The translations under genes were made by a program, and so were the position numbers. From NCBI RefSeq assembly GCF_000192475.1, contig NZ_AEYW01000006.1, forward strand, positions 744,001 to 808,000: a stretch of 64,000 nt of DNA. Direction: 5' to 3'. Below are positions 47,926 through 55,976 of the stretch, piece by piece (within the stretch, counting starts at the first letter, position 1; each line of letters begins with the position of its first letter). The notes under the pieces are model-generated. The model was not told the DNA's origin, did not search any database, and worked only from the letters and a program-made list of their open reading frames with translations. This DNA is from Ruegeria conchae (GTDB taxonomy: Bacteria > Pseudomonadota > Alphaproteobacteria > Rhodobacterales > Rhodobacteraceae).

Positions 47926-48435
47926 ATGTCAGTCAAAAAGCAACCGAACGCGCGTGCCGCCCAGAGCATTCGATCCCCCAAGGATGATTTAAACCAGCAG
48001 ATCATCCGGCTTTTACAGCAGGATGGTCGGATGGCCTTTTCTGAAATTGCACAGCAACTCGATGTGTCGGAAGGAACCATTCGCAACAGGGTGAGCGGAC
48101 TGCGAGACAACAACATGCTGCGGATTGTTGCCATGTCGGATCCTGTGGCAACGGAATACACGACTGACGCAATGATTGGCTTGAACGTGGCGACCGGCGT
48201 GACCCCAAGACAGGTGGCCGAGCGACTTGAAAGAAACCCACGTGTTGTTTTCATCCTGTGGGTCGCAGGCCGTTATGATCTGATTATCGAGCTGGTGAGC
48301 GACGATAGCGACGCACTAAAAGATTTTCTGGAACATGAAATCCACGGAAGTAACGATATTGCCAAGGCCGACGTCATGCCGGGGCTGAAGAATTTCAAGA
48401 ACCAGTTCCTCCTAAAGCAGGGTGCAAAGGAGTGA
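47926..48435 (+). CDS. Lrp/AsnC-family transcriptional regulator
   Basis: A 169-residue feast/famine regulator. The N-terminal winged HTH is at residues ~20-65 (LNQQIIRLLQQDGRMAFSEI, then SEGTIRNRVSGLRD), and the RAM ligand-binding domain follows (VATGVTPRQVAERLE, VVFILWVAGRYDLIIELV). Effectors of this family are usually amino acids or related small molecules. It is divergent from the five-gene operon with repeated motifs between them, so it most likely controls that operon and senses its substrate or product. Confidence 0.88.
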   Translation: MSVKKQPNARAAQSIRSPKDDLNQQIIRLLQQDGRMAFSEIAQQLDVSEGTIRNRVSGLRDNNMLRIVAMSDPVATEYTTDAMIGLNVATGVTPRQVAERLERNPRVVFILWVAGRYDLIIELVSDDSDALKDFLEHEIHGSNDIAKADVMPGLKNFKNQFLLKQGAKE

Positions 48436-48478
48436 TTAGGAAGAAGTCGACCGCTAAAAGTGATAGCGCGAGAGGACT

Positions 48479-48628
48479 TCAACAAAATTCTTTTGCTAGA
48501 TACTCAGCGCCGATCATGGTGCCGGCCCCGACAATAGCCGGTATTTTGAATGCCGAAGCCAGCAGCAAGCGACTGTTTCGCGTTGGCGATTGGTCATCGA
48601 GCTCAAGCAAGCGAACGGCCGGTAATTC
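48479..48628 (-). pseudogene. Possible decayed 3' end of an unidentified gene
   Basis: On the minus strand a 49-codon frame without start codon reads like a protein C-terminus: ELPAVRLLELDDQSP, then LLLASAFKIPAIVGAGTMIG and EYLAKEFC before the stop. Upstream the frame is interrupted by stops. I do not recognise the family. It sits in the 372-bp stretch 48436-48807, which has no other supported gene and is less GC-rich than its surroundings. Confidence 0.3.
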
Positions 48629-48807
48629 TCACAATGCGGATATCAATTGCTGAACTTGGATCACCAGATATCCCAAAGATCATCCCAGCCTTGAGTTTGG
48701 ACTCATTTGTAAGAAAAACCTGTCGGAAACGGAAAAACAGTGCGCCTTACAACATTCTCAGCATTATAATTCGGCGCTCGCATATTCTGTATCAGATTCA
48801 TCCAAAA

Positions 48808-49059
48808 TCAAATGAACCCTTCACCGCCGCAGATATTGCAGCGAATGGCCTTTAATCCAAAGCACCCGTCGCAGCGGCTTGAGATTGGTTTGCCATACTG
48901 GTCACGGCTTTTGACGACCGTTCCAGATCCTTTGCAGATCTCACAGGCTGCACGGCCTGATCCTCGGCATCGGTGACACCGACGCTTGACGGGCTTTTCC
49001 TTGGGATTGTTTTGCTTGTGCTGCCACATGGCTATTTTCCATCCCAAACTATCGGGCAT
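48808..49059 (-). CDS. Small protein with DnaJ-type zinc-finger repeats
   Basis: An 83-residue protein carrying four CxxC modules in the DnaJ cysteine-rich pattern: CHRCRGSG (C28/C31), CEICKGSG (C39/C42), CDGCFGLK (C63/C66) and CNICGGEG (C74/C77). Pairs 1-4 and 2-3 would each bind zinc. There is no J domain. Similar stand-alone DnaJ-zinc-finger miniproteins occur in plants and some bacteria as chaperone-like or redox factors, but I cannot name a function. A shorter start at ATG 49029 with a GGA site is equally possible. Confidence 0.6.
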   Translation of the reverse strand: MPDSLGWKIAMWQHKQNNPKEKPVKRRCHRCRGSGRAACEICKGSGTVVKSRDQYGKPISSRCDGCFGLKAIRCNICGGEGFI

Positions 49060-49383
49060 CTGGAGCAGACACCTGACCTAAAGCACAGCACAGGTCGGCT
49101 CATTTGTCATCTTAAACCCGCGAGCGGCGCATTTCAGACCTGCGGCAAATCGCGAATGTGATCCTTTGGTGACACGCGCGGCAATAGGCAGTATGTCGGA
49201 GCCGAACCGACATGGAATCGGAGCTGCCGATCTTGCTGTATTTGTTCTATTCTGCATTGGCCGCTTTGGCGCTTGTGCATGCATGCCATACATTCCGGCT
49301 GCAACAACCCAATCAGATACGCAGTAGCAGTCGATCCGACCTGAACACCAGCCAGATCAAGTCATAGAAATTGGAGCCCGTGT
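49060..49383. other. Gene-free stretch upstream of purF
   Basis: This 324-bp region has a short minus-strand frame (49078-49293) rich in Ala, Arg and Cys that matches no family and lacks a ribosome site, so I do not call it a gene. No hairpin with T-run or tRNA was seen. It should contain the purF promoter, but no box is convincing. Confidence 0.4.
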
Positions 49384-50904
49384 ATGTGTGGGATTTTGGG
49401 GATCGCAAGCCGGACACATGATGTCTTTGCGGAAATCTATGACGGGTTGCTGATGCTGCAGCACCGGGGTCAGGACGCCTCGGGGATCGTCACCTACAAC
49501 GGCGAATTCTTCCGCGAGAAAAAAGCCAATGGTCTGGTCAAGGACGTCTTCAACGCCAGCGATGCGGAAACCCTACTGGGCAAGATCGGCATGGGTCACG
49601 TCCGCTATCCCACTGCAGGATCGCTAAGCGCCACCGAGGCCCAGCCTTTCTTTGTGAACGCGCCCTACGGAATTTACCTTGTCCACAACGGCAATATCAC
49701 CAACACCGAAGAACAGCGCGAAAAAGTGACTGCGAAATACAGCCGTCACCTGCGCACCACCTCGGATTCCGAAGTGTTGCTAAACGTGTTGGCCGACAAG
49801 GTAGCGGACGCCATCAAGGTCAATGGCAATGCCGACCCGATCCGCAACTTGTTTGCAGGTGTGAAGATGACCATGGAGCGGGTACAGGGTGCTTATTCTG
49901 TGATCTGTCTGGTCGCCGGTGTTGGTATGCTCGCCTTCCGCGATCCATATGGTATCAGGCCCCTATCGGTCGCCAAGCGAGAAGCGCACGTTGAAGGTGA
50001 TGATTTCGCCTTTGCCTCGGAAGACGTAGCGTTTGGTATCAATGGTTTCGACAAATTGCGCGATCTGCGACCAGGTGAGGCGATCCTGATCGATCTCGAC
50101 GGGAATATGCATGAGTTCCAGGCTGTCGAAGGCAAGCTGACGCCCTGCATTTTCGAGTATGTCTATCTTGCACGTCCAGATTCGCTGCTGGATGGCGTGT
50201 CGGTTTACAAAACCCAGATGCGCATGGGCCAAACACTCGCCAAGCAGATTCAGGATTCGGGGCTAGAGATCGACCGGATCATCCCTGTGCCAGATAGCGC
50301 CCGCCCCGTCGCACTTGAAGCCGCCAAGATTACCGGCATTCCCTATCGTGAGGGGCTGGTAAAGAACCGCTATGTAGGCCGAACCTTTATCATGCCAGGT
50401 CAGGCCGAGCGCCAAAAATCCGTGCGCCGTAAGCTGAACGCCGTGCCGTTGGAATTCGACGGACATAATGTGCTGCTGATCGATGACTCGATCGTGCGCG
50501 GCAATACGATCAAGAAGATCGTCCAGATGTGCCGCGAGGCTGGAGCAAAGAAGGTGTACATCGCCAGCGCTTCTCCACCCGTAAAATACCCCAATGTCTA
50601 CGGAATCGACATGCCCACCAAGGCCGAACTGGTTGCCAATGGTAAAGAGATCGAAGAAATCCGTGAAGAGCTGGGTGCGGACGCGCTGTTCTACCAGAAT
50701 CTAGACGATCTGATCTGGGCCGCCAAGGAAGGCAATCCCGAGATCGAATCCTTTGACTGTTCGTGCTTTGATGGAAACTACATCACCGGGGTAGATGAGG
50801 ACTATCTGGACAGTCTTGAAAACAGCAGCCGAGTCAGCAAGAAACGCGAGGATATGCAGGTCGTTGGCGGTTCGTGGAACGCGGCCAAACTGGCGTCGGG
50901 CTGA
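49384..50904 (+). CDS. purF: Amidophosphoribosyltransferase
   Basis: A 506-residue PurF, first committed enzyme of purine synthesis. Cys 2 (MCGILGIA) is the glutaminase nucleophile after Met removal; the Ntn domain has HRGQDASGI and GMGHVRYPTAG. The phosphoribosyltransferase domain has the PRPP loop VLLIDDSIVRGNT. There is no propeptide and no Fe-S Cys set as in the Bacillus type. The ATG at 49384 has a GGAG site 9 bp upstream. It is followed by a small gene and an SDR gene on the same strand. Confidence 0.97.
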   Translation: MCGILGIASRTHDVFAEIYDGLLMLQHRGQDASGIVTYNGEFFREKKANGLVKDVFNASDAETLLGKIGMGHVRYPTAGSLSATEAQPFFVNAPYGIYLVHNGNITNTEEQREKVTAKYSRHLRTTSDSEVLLNVLADKVADAIKVNGNADPIRNLFAGVKMTMERVQGAYSVICLVAGVGMLAFRDPYGIRPLSVAKREAHVEGDDFAFASEDVAFGINGFDKLRDLRPGEAILIDLDGNMHEFQAVEGKLTPCIFEYVYLARPDSLLDGVSVYKTQMRMGQTLAKQIQDSGLEIDRIIPVPDSARPVALEAAKITGIPYREGLVKNRYVGRTFIMPGQAERQKSVRRKLNAVPLEFDGHNVLLIDDSIVRGNTIKKIVQMCREAGAKKVYIASASPPVKYPNVYGIDMPTKAELVANGKEIEEIREELGADALFYQNLDDLIWAAKEGNPEIESFDCSCFDGNYITGVDEDYLDSLENSSRVSKKREDMQVVGGSWNAAKLASG

Positions 50905-51142
50905 TCAGGCGAATCAAATGATAGCGACAGGCCATTTCCCTGAGGTGGGGAGGCACTCATAGGTCAGAATCCGCCGACAACTCTCTGTTGAACGAGATGC
51001 GTTTGCAAAGGGTTGGGCGACCTGGGTTAGCGACCTATTGGAAATGGGATTGCAACCCTTTTGGTTCGAACGGCCGCATGATACCCGATCGCCGAAAACC
51101 ACTCACAATGCAGGGCCCGGGTACACGATCCGGCCACAGATC

Positions 51143-51391
51143 ATGGCAAATTCAACGGTCAAAAGCGCCGCAACGCAAGCGGGTGCGCTAAAGAAAAACT
51201 CGGTCTCTGTGCTGGGCATTTTTGGCCCTAAGTCCGAGTTGCGCGCTCTGGTTCGTCTGTCCTCGGGGCGGGTAAAGAAAGTAAAGCCAGGCAGCCGTGT
51301 CGCCTCGGGTAAGGTGATCGCCATTGATGAGGAAGGTGTCGTGCTGCGACAAAGCGGCCAGAACCGCAGGATCGACATACCTGGCAGTTGA
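51143..51391 (+). CDS. Small conserved protein of unknown function
   Basis: An 82-residue basic protein ending in a beta-rich segment: SVLGIFGPKSELRALVRLSSGRVKKV and KVIAIDEEGVVLRQSG. The pattern resembles the short C-terminal domain of PilP/type II secretion proteins, but this is weak. Homologues often follow purF in roseobacters. ATG 51143 is preferred to 51038, whose frame runs through non-conserved DNA. Followed by the SDR gene 42 bp downstream. Confidence 0.6.
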   Translation: MANSTVKSAATQAGALKKNSVSVLGIFGPKSELRALVRLSSGRVKKVKPGSRVASGKVIAIDEEGVVLRQSGQNRRIDIPGS

Positions 51392-51433
51392 TCCAGACTT
51401 GACGCCTTGTGCGCACGGGTTCAAACCCCACTT

Positions 51434-52078
51434 ATGACCGATCAGACCAAAATCGCCCTGATTACCGGGGCCTCACGCGGGCTGGGCGCGGCACTGGCCG
51501 AAGCCCTTTCCCCCGAGTATCACATCGTTGCCGTCGCCCGCACCCAAGGCGGGCTGGAAGAGCTGGACGATCGCATTCAGGCCAAGGGTGGCTCGGCCAC
51601 GTTGGCCCCAATGGACATCACCGATCCCAATGCAATGGCGACACTTTGCCGTGGCATTCACGACCGCTGGGGTAAGGTTGACCTGTGGCTGCATACAGCT
51701 GTCCATACCTCGGCCCTGACACCAGCAAACTTTGTTGACCCCAAGGAATGGACCAAAGCGGTCAGCACTAACGCGACAGCCACCTCGGTTCTGATTCCTT
51801 ATGTGTCGCCCCTGTTAGGCGATGCAGGTCAGGCGGTGTTCTTTGATGATCCCAAGGCAGGTGAAAAGTTCTATGGCATCTACGGTGCCACCAAAGCCGC
51901 GCAAATGGCTTTGGCCCGTAGTTGGGCAGCTGAGACAGCTCGCATAGGTCCACGGGTTACGATCCTTGAACCCGCGCCGATGCCTACAGCGGTGCGTGCA
52001 CGATTCCATCCCGGTGAAGACCGCGAGGTGCTGACCAGCCCCGCGGATGAGGCGGCGCGGATTGTAGCCGGGCTTTGA
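51434..52078 (+). CDS. Short-chain dehydrogenase/reductase
   Basis: A 214-residue SDR. Cofactor motif TGASRGLGAAL is at residues ~12-22 and the catalytic YGATK (Tyr-x3-Lys) at ~155-159; an upstream Ser is plausible. The NAD(P) preference is not clear; Arg after the glycine motif favours NADP. Substrate unknown. ATG 51434 gives the normal ~11 residues before the Rossmann motif. It is convergent with the DUF815 gene, with a hairpin repeat in between. Confidence 0.85.
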   Translation: MTDQTKIALITGASRGLGAALAEALSPEYHIVAVARTQGGLEELDDRIQAKGGSATLAPMDITDPNAMATLCRGIHDRWGKVDLWLHTAVHTSALTPANFVDPKEWTKAVSTNATATSVLIPYVSPLLGDAGQAVFFDDPKAGEKFYGIYGATKAAQMALARSWAAETARIGPRVTILEPAPMPTAVRARFHPGEDREVLTSPADEAARIVAGL

Positions 52079-52130
52079 TTGGCCCTGACGGGCCATGCCT
52101 CCGGCAGGGATATCTGTGGCCAGAGGAAGC
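52079..52130. repeat. GC-rich hairpin repeat, copy 1
   Basis: This element shares with 55919-55972 (in opposite orientation) the blocks TGGCCC-GGGCCA, ATGCCTCCGGC and TGTGGCCAGA. The first block folds into a 6-bp hairpin (52080-52095). It lies between convergent genes (SDR and DUF815). I recall similar intergenic elements from roseobacter genomes. It may act as a bidirectional transcription end. Confidence 0.65.
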
Positions 52131-52137
52131 AGGCGGT

Positions 52138-52980
52138 TTACGCGATATGGACACCGTTGCGCCCGGCGAGATCGACAAAGAACTGCCAGGCCACGCGGCC
52201 CGAGCGTGCGCCGCGGGTGGCTTGCCATTCGATGGCCTCGGCGCGCAGGATTTCCTTGTCGATCGTGACGCCATGGGCGGCACAGTAGCGGTCGATCATG
52301 GCGAGATATTCATCCTGATCGCAGGGGTGAAAGCCTAACCACAGGCCGAAACGGTCCGACAAAGATACCTTTTCTTCAACAGCCTCAGACGGATTAATAG
52401 CGCTGGAGCGTTCGTTTTCGATCATGTCGCGCGGCATCAGGTGGCGGCGGTTGGAAGTGGCGTAAAACACGACATTCTCCGGGCGGCCTTCAATGCCGCC
52501 ATCCAGTACAGCCTTAAGCGATTTGTAATGTTGGTCATCGTGGCTGAACGAAAGGTCATCGCAGAACAGAATGAACCGGTGCGGCGCTAATCTCAGGTGG
52601 TTCAGCAGACGCGCGACTGAGGACATGTCTTCCCGCTGCAGTTCGACGAGTTTCAAGTCCGGGTGTTCTGCTTGCAAAGTGCCGTGCACTGCCTTGACGA
52701 GGCTGGATTTTCCCATACCTCGCGCACCCCAGAGCAGCGCGTTGTTGGCCTTGTAACCAGCCGCGAACCGTCGGGTGTTGTCCAGCAGCGTATCGCGGGA
52801 GCGATTGATGCCGACCAACAGATCCAGATCGACGCGGTTAACCTCCGAGACGGGCACCAGCCGGTCCGGATCCACATGCCAGACAAATGCAGGGGCCGTG
52901 TTGAAATCGGGTGCGTCCAGCGGCGCGGGCGCCATGCGTTCCAACGCGTCGGCGATACGGTTCAGGGCTTGATCGTCCAT
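52138..52980 (-). CDS. DUF815-family AAA+ ATPase
   Basis: A 280-residue P-loop ATPase with Walker A GARGMGKSSLVKA and Walker B FILFCDDLSF, the arrangement of DUF815 proteins; QYLGLW-like WLGFHPCDQDEYL follows near the C-terminus. Function is unknown; members are often next to tat or surE genes in alphaproteobacteria. ATG 52980 follows GGAGGAGCC. It lies downstream of the tat operon but a terminator separates them. Confidence 0.85.
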   Translation of the reverse strand: MDDQALNRIADALERMAPAPLDAPDFNTAPAFVWHVDPDRLVPVSEVNRVDLDLLVGINRSRDTLLDNTRRFAAGYKANNALLWGARGMGKSSLVKAVHGTLQAEHPDLKLVELQREDMSSVARLLNHLRLAPHRFILFCDDLSFSHDDQHYKSLKAVLDGGIEGRPENVVFYATSNRRHLMPRDMIENERSSAINPSEAVEEKVSLSDRFGLWLGFHPCDQDEYLAMIDRYCAAHGVTIDKEILRAEAIEWQATRGARSGRVAWQFFVDLAGRNGVHIA

Positions 52981-53045
52981 CGGCTCCTCCGGGTATTCCG
53001 GCGGAGTTGAACCATGTTCCGAACTACACAACAAGGCCCGCGCAT

Positions 53046-53078
53046 AAAAAAGGCGCGCCGAATGTGGACGCGCCTTTT
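53046..53078. terminator. Rho-independent terminator after tatABC (likely bidirectional)
   Basis: AAAAGGCGCG (53048-53057) pairs with CGCGCCTTTT (53069-53078) over 10 bp around an 11-nt loop. On the minus strand the stem is followed by a T-run (A-run at 53046-53051), 17 bp after the tatC stop. Confidence 0.85.
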
Positions 53079-53094
53079 GAAATCAAGATACAGG

Positions 53095-54018
53095 CTACTT
53101 TGTCTCGTCGTAATCCTGCATCATTTCCGCATCCGCCTCGGCCTCTTCATCGTCATAGTAGCCGTCGGCGCGCAGTTGTTCTTCGCGCTTTTTCTCGACG
53201 CGGGCGACAAGGAAGATTGACACTTCGTATAGTCCATAGACCACAGTGAACAGGATCAGCTGCGTGATCACATCTGGTGGTGTCACCAAAGCAGCCAGAA
53301 CCAGAATACCGACCATCGCGTATTTGCGAACGGCACCCAGACCCTCGGCCGAGACCAGCCCAGCCTTGCCCATCAGAGTCAGCAGAACCGGCAACTGGAA
53401 GCACAGGCCAAAGGCAAGAATGAACTTTAGCGTAATATCCAGAGATTCATTAACTTTCCCGAAGAAGGTGATTTTCACACCTTCTGTTGTTTCGGGGACA
53501 ACAATGATCTCTTCCGGGACATCATCGGCCGCCGGGGCCAGCAGGTTTGCAAAGATCGAACTGACATCTGCAAACCCAAGGAAAAACTGCATCGCCAACG
53601 GTGTCACAACAAACTGCGCAAAAGCCGCCCCCAACAGGAACATAAACGGTGATGCGATCAGAAACGGCAGGAAAGCTCCCTTCTCGGACTTGTAAAGCCC
53701 CGGAGCTACAAACCGCCACAACTGATATGAGATCACGGGGAATGCCAGTGCAAACCCGAAGACCATCGATATCCGAAACAGTGTGAACAGGTATTCCTGT
53801 GGAGAGGTGTATTGCAGTGTTGGTGACGGATCACCAAGCTCACGCAGGGTCGCCTCGATCGGACGCACTAAAAACTGCAGGATCGGTTCAGCCACTATGA
53901 AGGCAAGAACAATCCCCACGATAAAGGCAAGCACCGACCGGATCAGCCGGGTGCGAAGCTCGGCTAGATGCTCGATCAGAGGCGCCGAGCTGTCCTCGAT
54001 CTCGTCGGTTTTAGTCAT
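53095..54018 (-). CDS. tatC: Sec-independent protein translocase TatC
   Basis: A 307-residue TatC with six helices. The N-terminal cytoplasmic segment has [14 protein letters not shown], the signal-peptide-binding region with the key Glu; the periplasmic loops and [20 protein letters not shown] follow. Residues beyond ~265 form an acidic/basic tail ([18 protein letters not shown]) longer than in E. coli. It recognises twin-arginine signal peptides. The start overlaps the tatB stop by 4 bp. Confidence 0.95.
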   Translation of the reverse strand: MTKTDEIEDSSAPLIEHLAELRTRLIRSVLAFIVGIVLAFIVAEPILQFLVRPIEATLRELGDPSPTLQYTSPQEYLFTLFRISMVFGFALAFPVISYQLWRFVAPGLYKSEKGAFLPFLIASPFMFLLGAAFAQFVVTPLAMQFFLGFADVSSIFANLLAPAADDVPEEIIVVPETTEGVKITFFGKVNESLDITLKFILAFGLCFQLPVLLTLMGKAGLVSAEGLGAVRKYAMVGILVLAALVTPPDVITQLILFTVVYGLYEVSIFLVARVEKKREEQLRADGYYDDEEAEADAEMMQDYDETK

Positions 54019-54473
54019 GACTTGCTTTCAGTTTTCAACGCGGCTTCGGCCTCTTCCGCCTTTGCAAGCGCATCTGCGGCTTCCTTAGCCTTGCGTTCAG
54101 CGGCCGCACGGGCCGTGGAGGCTTGGATCTTCTTTGCCTGCTCTGCCCGCTCAGCGGCCAGTTTGCCGGTCTCGCTATCCGGGTCGAACTTGGTCGGGTC
54201 AATGGTTTTGGCCACATCACGCGCGGCCTCGTTGATCCCGTCCATGGCTGTGCTGACCGGATTGGTCGCCGCGCTCAGGCCCTTCTTGATCTCATTGACG
54301 CCAGCTTCATCCGCAGCCTCGTTCATCGCAGTGCTGAACTCACGAGCCATACCGCGCGCCTTGCCGACGAACCGCCCGACATTGCGAAACAGCACTGGCA
54401 GGTCCTTCGGCCCTACCACGATCAGCGCGACGATGCCGATGACCAGAAGCTCGGTCCAGCCCAGATCAAACAT
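54015..54473 (-). CDS. tatB: Tat translocase subunit TatB
   Basis: A 152-residue TatB: a single N-terminal helix ([28 protein letters not shown]) with the conserved Glu at position 8, an amphipathic helix ([17 protein letters not shown]), and a long Ala/Glu/Lys-rich helical tail. It forms the receptor complex with TatC. It is 6 bp after the tatA stop and coupled to tatC. Confidence 0.93.
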   Translation of the reverse strand: MFDLGWTELLVIGIVALIVVGPKDLPVLFRNVGRFVGKARGMAREFSTAMNEAADEAGVNEIKKGLSAATNPVSTAMDGINEAARDVAKTIDPTKFDPDSETGKLAAERAEQAKKIQASTARAAAERKAKEAADALAKAEEAEAALKTESKS

Positions 54474-54479
54474 CTAGAC

Positions 54480-54695
54480 TCAGACCTTGTCTTTGTCTGT
54501 CTCAGGGGTGACGTCTTTAGCCAACTCGGAGGCGTCCTGTTCCAGCTCTTCCGAACCTTCCTTGATGCCTTTCTTGAACGAAGTAATGCCTTTACCCACT
54601 TCACCCATCAACGAGCTGATCTTGCCGCGTCCAAACAGGACGAGAACCACAACAGCAATGAGCAGGATACCCGGAAGGCCAATATTGTTGAGCAT
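54480..54695 (-). CDS. tatA: Tat translocase subunit TatA
   Basis: A 71-residue TatA with one helix (GLPGILLIAVVVLVLFGRGKI), the conserved FGRGKI hinge and amphipathic helix (SSLMGEVGKGITSFKKG), and an acidic tail. It polymerises to form the transient pore. I choose ATG 54695 with AGAAGGAGAC before it; the upstream Arg-rich in-frame extension has no family match. First gene of tatABC; transcription starts within the 54696-54914 divergent gap. Confidence 0.93.
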   Translation of the reverse strand: MLNNIGLPGILLIAVVVLVLFGRGKISSLMGEVGKGITSFKKGIKEGSEELEQDASELAKDVTPETDKDKV

Positions 54696-54843
54696 GTCTT
54701 GTCTCCTTCTACGTCGGCGCATCGCGCCGGGAATACGATCTGGCCCCGTGTCTACGCCCGTACGGGCCATTGCAAAAGTGCGCCAGATCAATTCCGCGCA
54801 CGAATTTGAACGGATCGCACATTTTTTGCGGACTCGCATTTCT

Positions 54844-54867
54844 CAACTGACAGGTTTATGTCAGTTG
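54844..54867. promoter_or_regulatory. Perfect 9-bp inverted repeat, candidate WYL-regulator operator
   Basis: CAACTGACA (54844-54852), 6-bp spacer GGTTTA, TGTCAGTTG (54859-54867). It is centred ~59 bp upstream of the ABM gene start, in the divergent gap with tatA. The ABM gene is followed at once by a WYL/YafY-type regulator gene, the typical layout for autoregulation through a TGACA/TGTCA palindrome. Confidence 0.65.
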
Positions 54868-54914
54868 TGGTTGCCTAGAAAGACGATATCGAAACCTTCT
54901 CAATGGAGAACCAC

Positions 54915-55220
54915 ATGACCCATGTCGCAGAAATCGTCACTTTCACACTTGCCGAGGGCACAAAGCCTGAACAATTCGTGAAACTGAGCCAAGCATCCGA
55001 GGCATTTGTCCGCGCCGCCCCCGGCTTTGCCCACCGCCAACTGAGTCAGGGCGAAGATGGTCGCTGGACAGATTATGTCGTCTGGGCAGATATGAAATCC
55101 GCCAAAGATGCTGCGGCTGCGTTCATGCAACAAGATTTTGCACCCGCTCTGATGGCGGCAATCAATCCCGAAAGCGCTCAGATGCGCCACGAGACCGTGC
55201 TATGGAATATGACCGCGTAA
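54915..55220 (+). CDS. ABM-like alpha+beta-barrel protein
   Basis: A 101-residue protein with the dimeric alpha+beta barrel pattern: HVAEIVTFTLAEGTKPEQFV, then FAHRQLSQGEDGRWTDYVVW and a helix AKDAAAAFMQQD. I start it at ATG 54915 since GGAG stands 7 bp upstream; ATG 54903 overlaps that site. No active-site residues can be assigned. It lies 21 bp before the WYL regulator gene and is probably its target. Confidence 0.7.
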   Translation: MTHVAEIVTFTLAEGTKPEQFVKLSQASEAFVRAAPGFAHRQLSQGEDGRWTDYVVWADMKSAKDAAAAFMQQDFAPALMAAINPESAQMRHETVLWNMTA

Positions 55221-55241
55221 ACGCAGCTCAGACGGCGTGTC

Positions 55242-55913
55242 ATGCGTCGCACTGACCGCCTGTTCGACATCATCCAGATCCTGCGCGACGGCAAACTGCA
55301 CCGCGCGCAGGACATCGCGGACCGGCTCGAGGTGTCGGTCCGCACGATCTATCGCGATATGGATACGCTGGTGGCCTCAGGTGTCCCGGTCGAAGGGGAA
55401 CGCGGCGTGGGTTACATGGTGCGGGAACAGATCACCCTGCCCCCGCTGAACCTGACACCTGCCGAGCTTGAGGCTCTGAACCTCGGCATGGCCATCGTGG
55501 CTGAAGCCGCCGATCCCGATCTCAAGTCCGCCGCTGAATCTCTAGCCGACAAGATTGACGCCGTACTGCCCACTCAAGTCGTGGCAGAGGCCGACACCTG
55601 GAAATTCGCCGTCTACCCGTTTGCCGATGCTGCGCGCGGATTGGCCCACATGGCCCCGATCCGCGCTGCGATCAAATCACGCCAGAAATTACAACTAAGT
55701 TACCGCCGCATCGACGGTATCCTGACCGAACGCACCATCCGCCCTTTGCACATGGAATACTGGGGCCGCGTCTGGACCCTCACTGCATGGTGCGAACTTC
55801 GCAATGGCTTCCGCGTTTTCCGCATCGACCTGATCGAGGCCATCACACCCTTGCCAGAACTCTTTTCAGACGTACCCGGCAAACGGCTGAGCGACTACGA
55901 CCCCTACGGGTGA
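55242..55913 (+). CDS. WYL-domain HTH regulator (YafY/DeoR-like)
   Basis: A 223-residue regulator. Residues ~1-55 are a winged HTH (RRTDRLFDIIQILRDGKLHR, then RLEVSVRTIYRDMDTL). The WYL domain lies at ~140-205: LQLSYRRIDGILTERTIRPL, then YWGRVWTLTAWCELRNGFRVFRIDLI, which senses ligands or nucleic acids in other members. It is cotranscribed with the upstream ABM gene and likely binds the palindrome at 54844-54867. Confidence 0.87.
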   Translation: MRRTDRLFDIIQILRDGKLHRAQDIADRLEVSVRTIYRDMDTLVASGVPVEGERGVGYMVREQITLPPLNLTPAELEALNLGMAIVAEAADPDLKSAAESLADKIDAVLPTQVVAEADTWKFAVYPFADAARGLAHMAPIRAAIKSRQKLQLSYRRIDGILTERTIRPLHMEYWGRVWTLTAWCELRNGFRVFRIDLIEAITPLPELFSDVPGKRLSDYDPYG

Positions 55914-55918
55914 TCCGC

Positions 55919-55972
55919 GCTTCATCTGGCCACAAATATCCCCGCCGGAGGCATGGCCCGGAACGGGCCATT
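55919..55972. repeat. GC-rich hairpin repeat, copy 2
   Basis: Inverted copy of the element at 52079-52130. TGGCCCG-GAA-CGGGCCA (55954-55970) is a perfect 7-bp hairpin; beside it are GCCGGAGGCAT and TCTGGCCACA. It lies between the convergent WYL regulator and nlpD-like genes, 4 bp before the end of the latter. Confidence 0.65.
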
Positions 55973-55976
55973 CAGG

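Noticed and set aside
49078..49293. 71-codon minus-strand frame upstream of purF
   Set aside because: No ribosome site, no domain, low-complexity Ala/Arg composition.
51007..51061. Inverted repeat AAAGGGTTG / CAACCCTTT downstream of purF
   Set aside because: The 37-nt loop is too long for a terminator and no RNA family is recognised.
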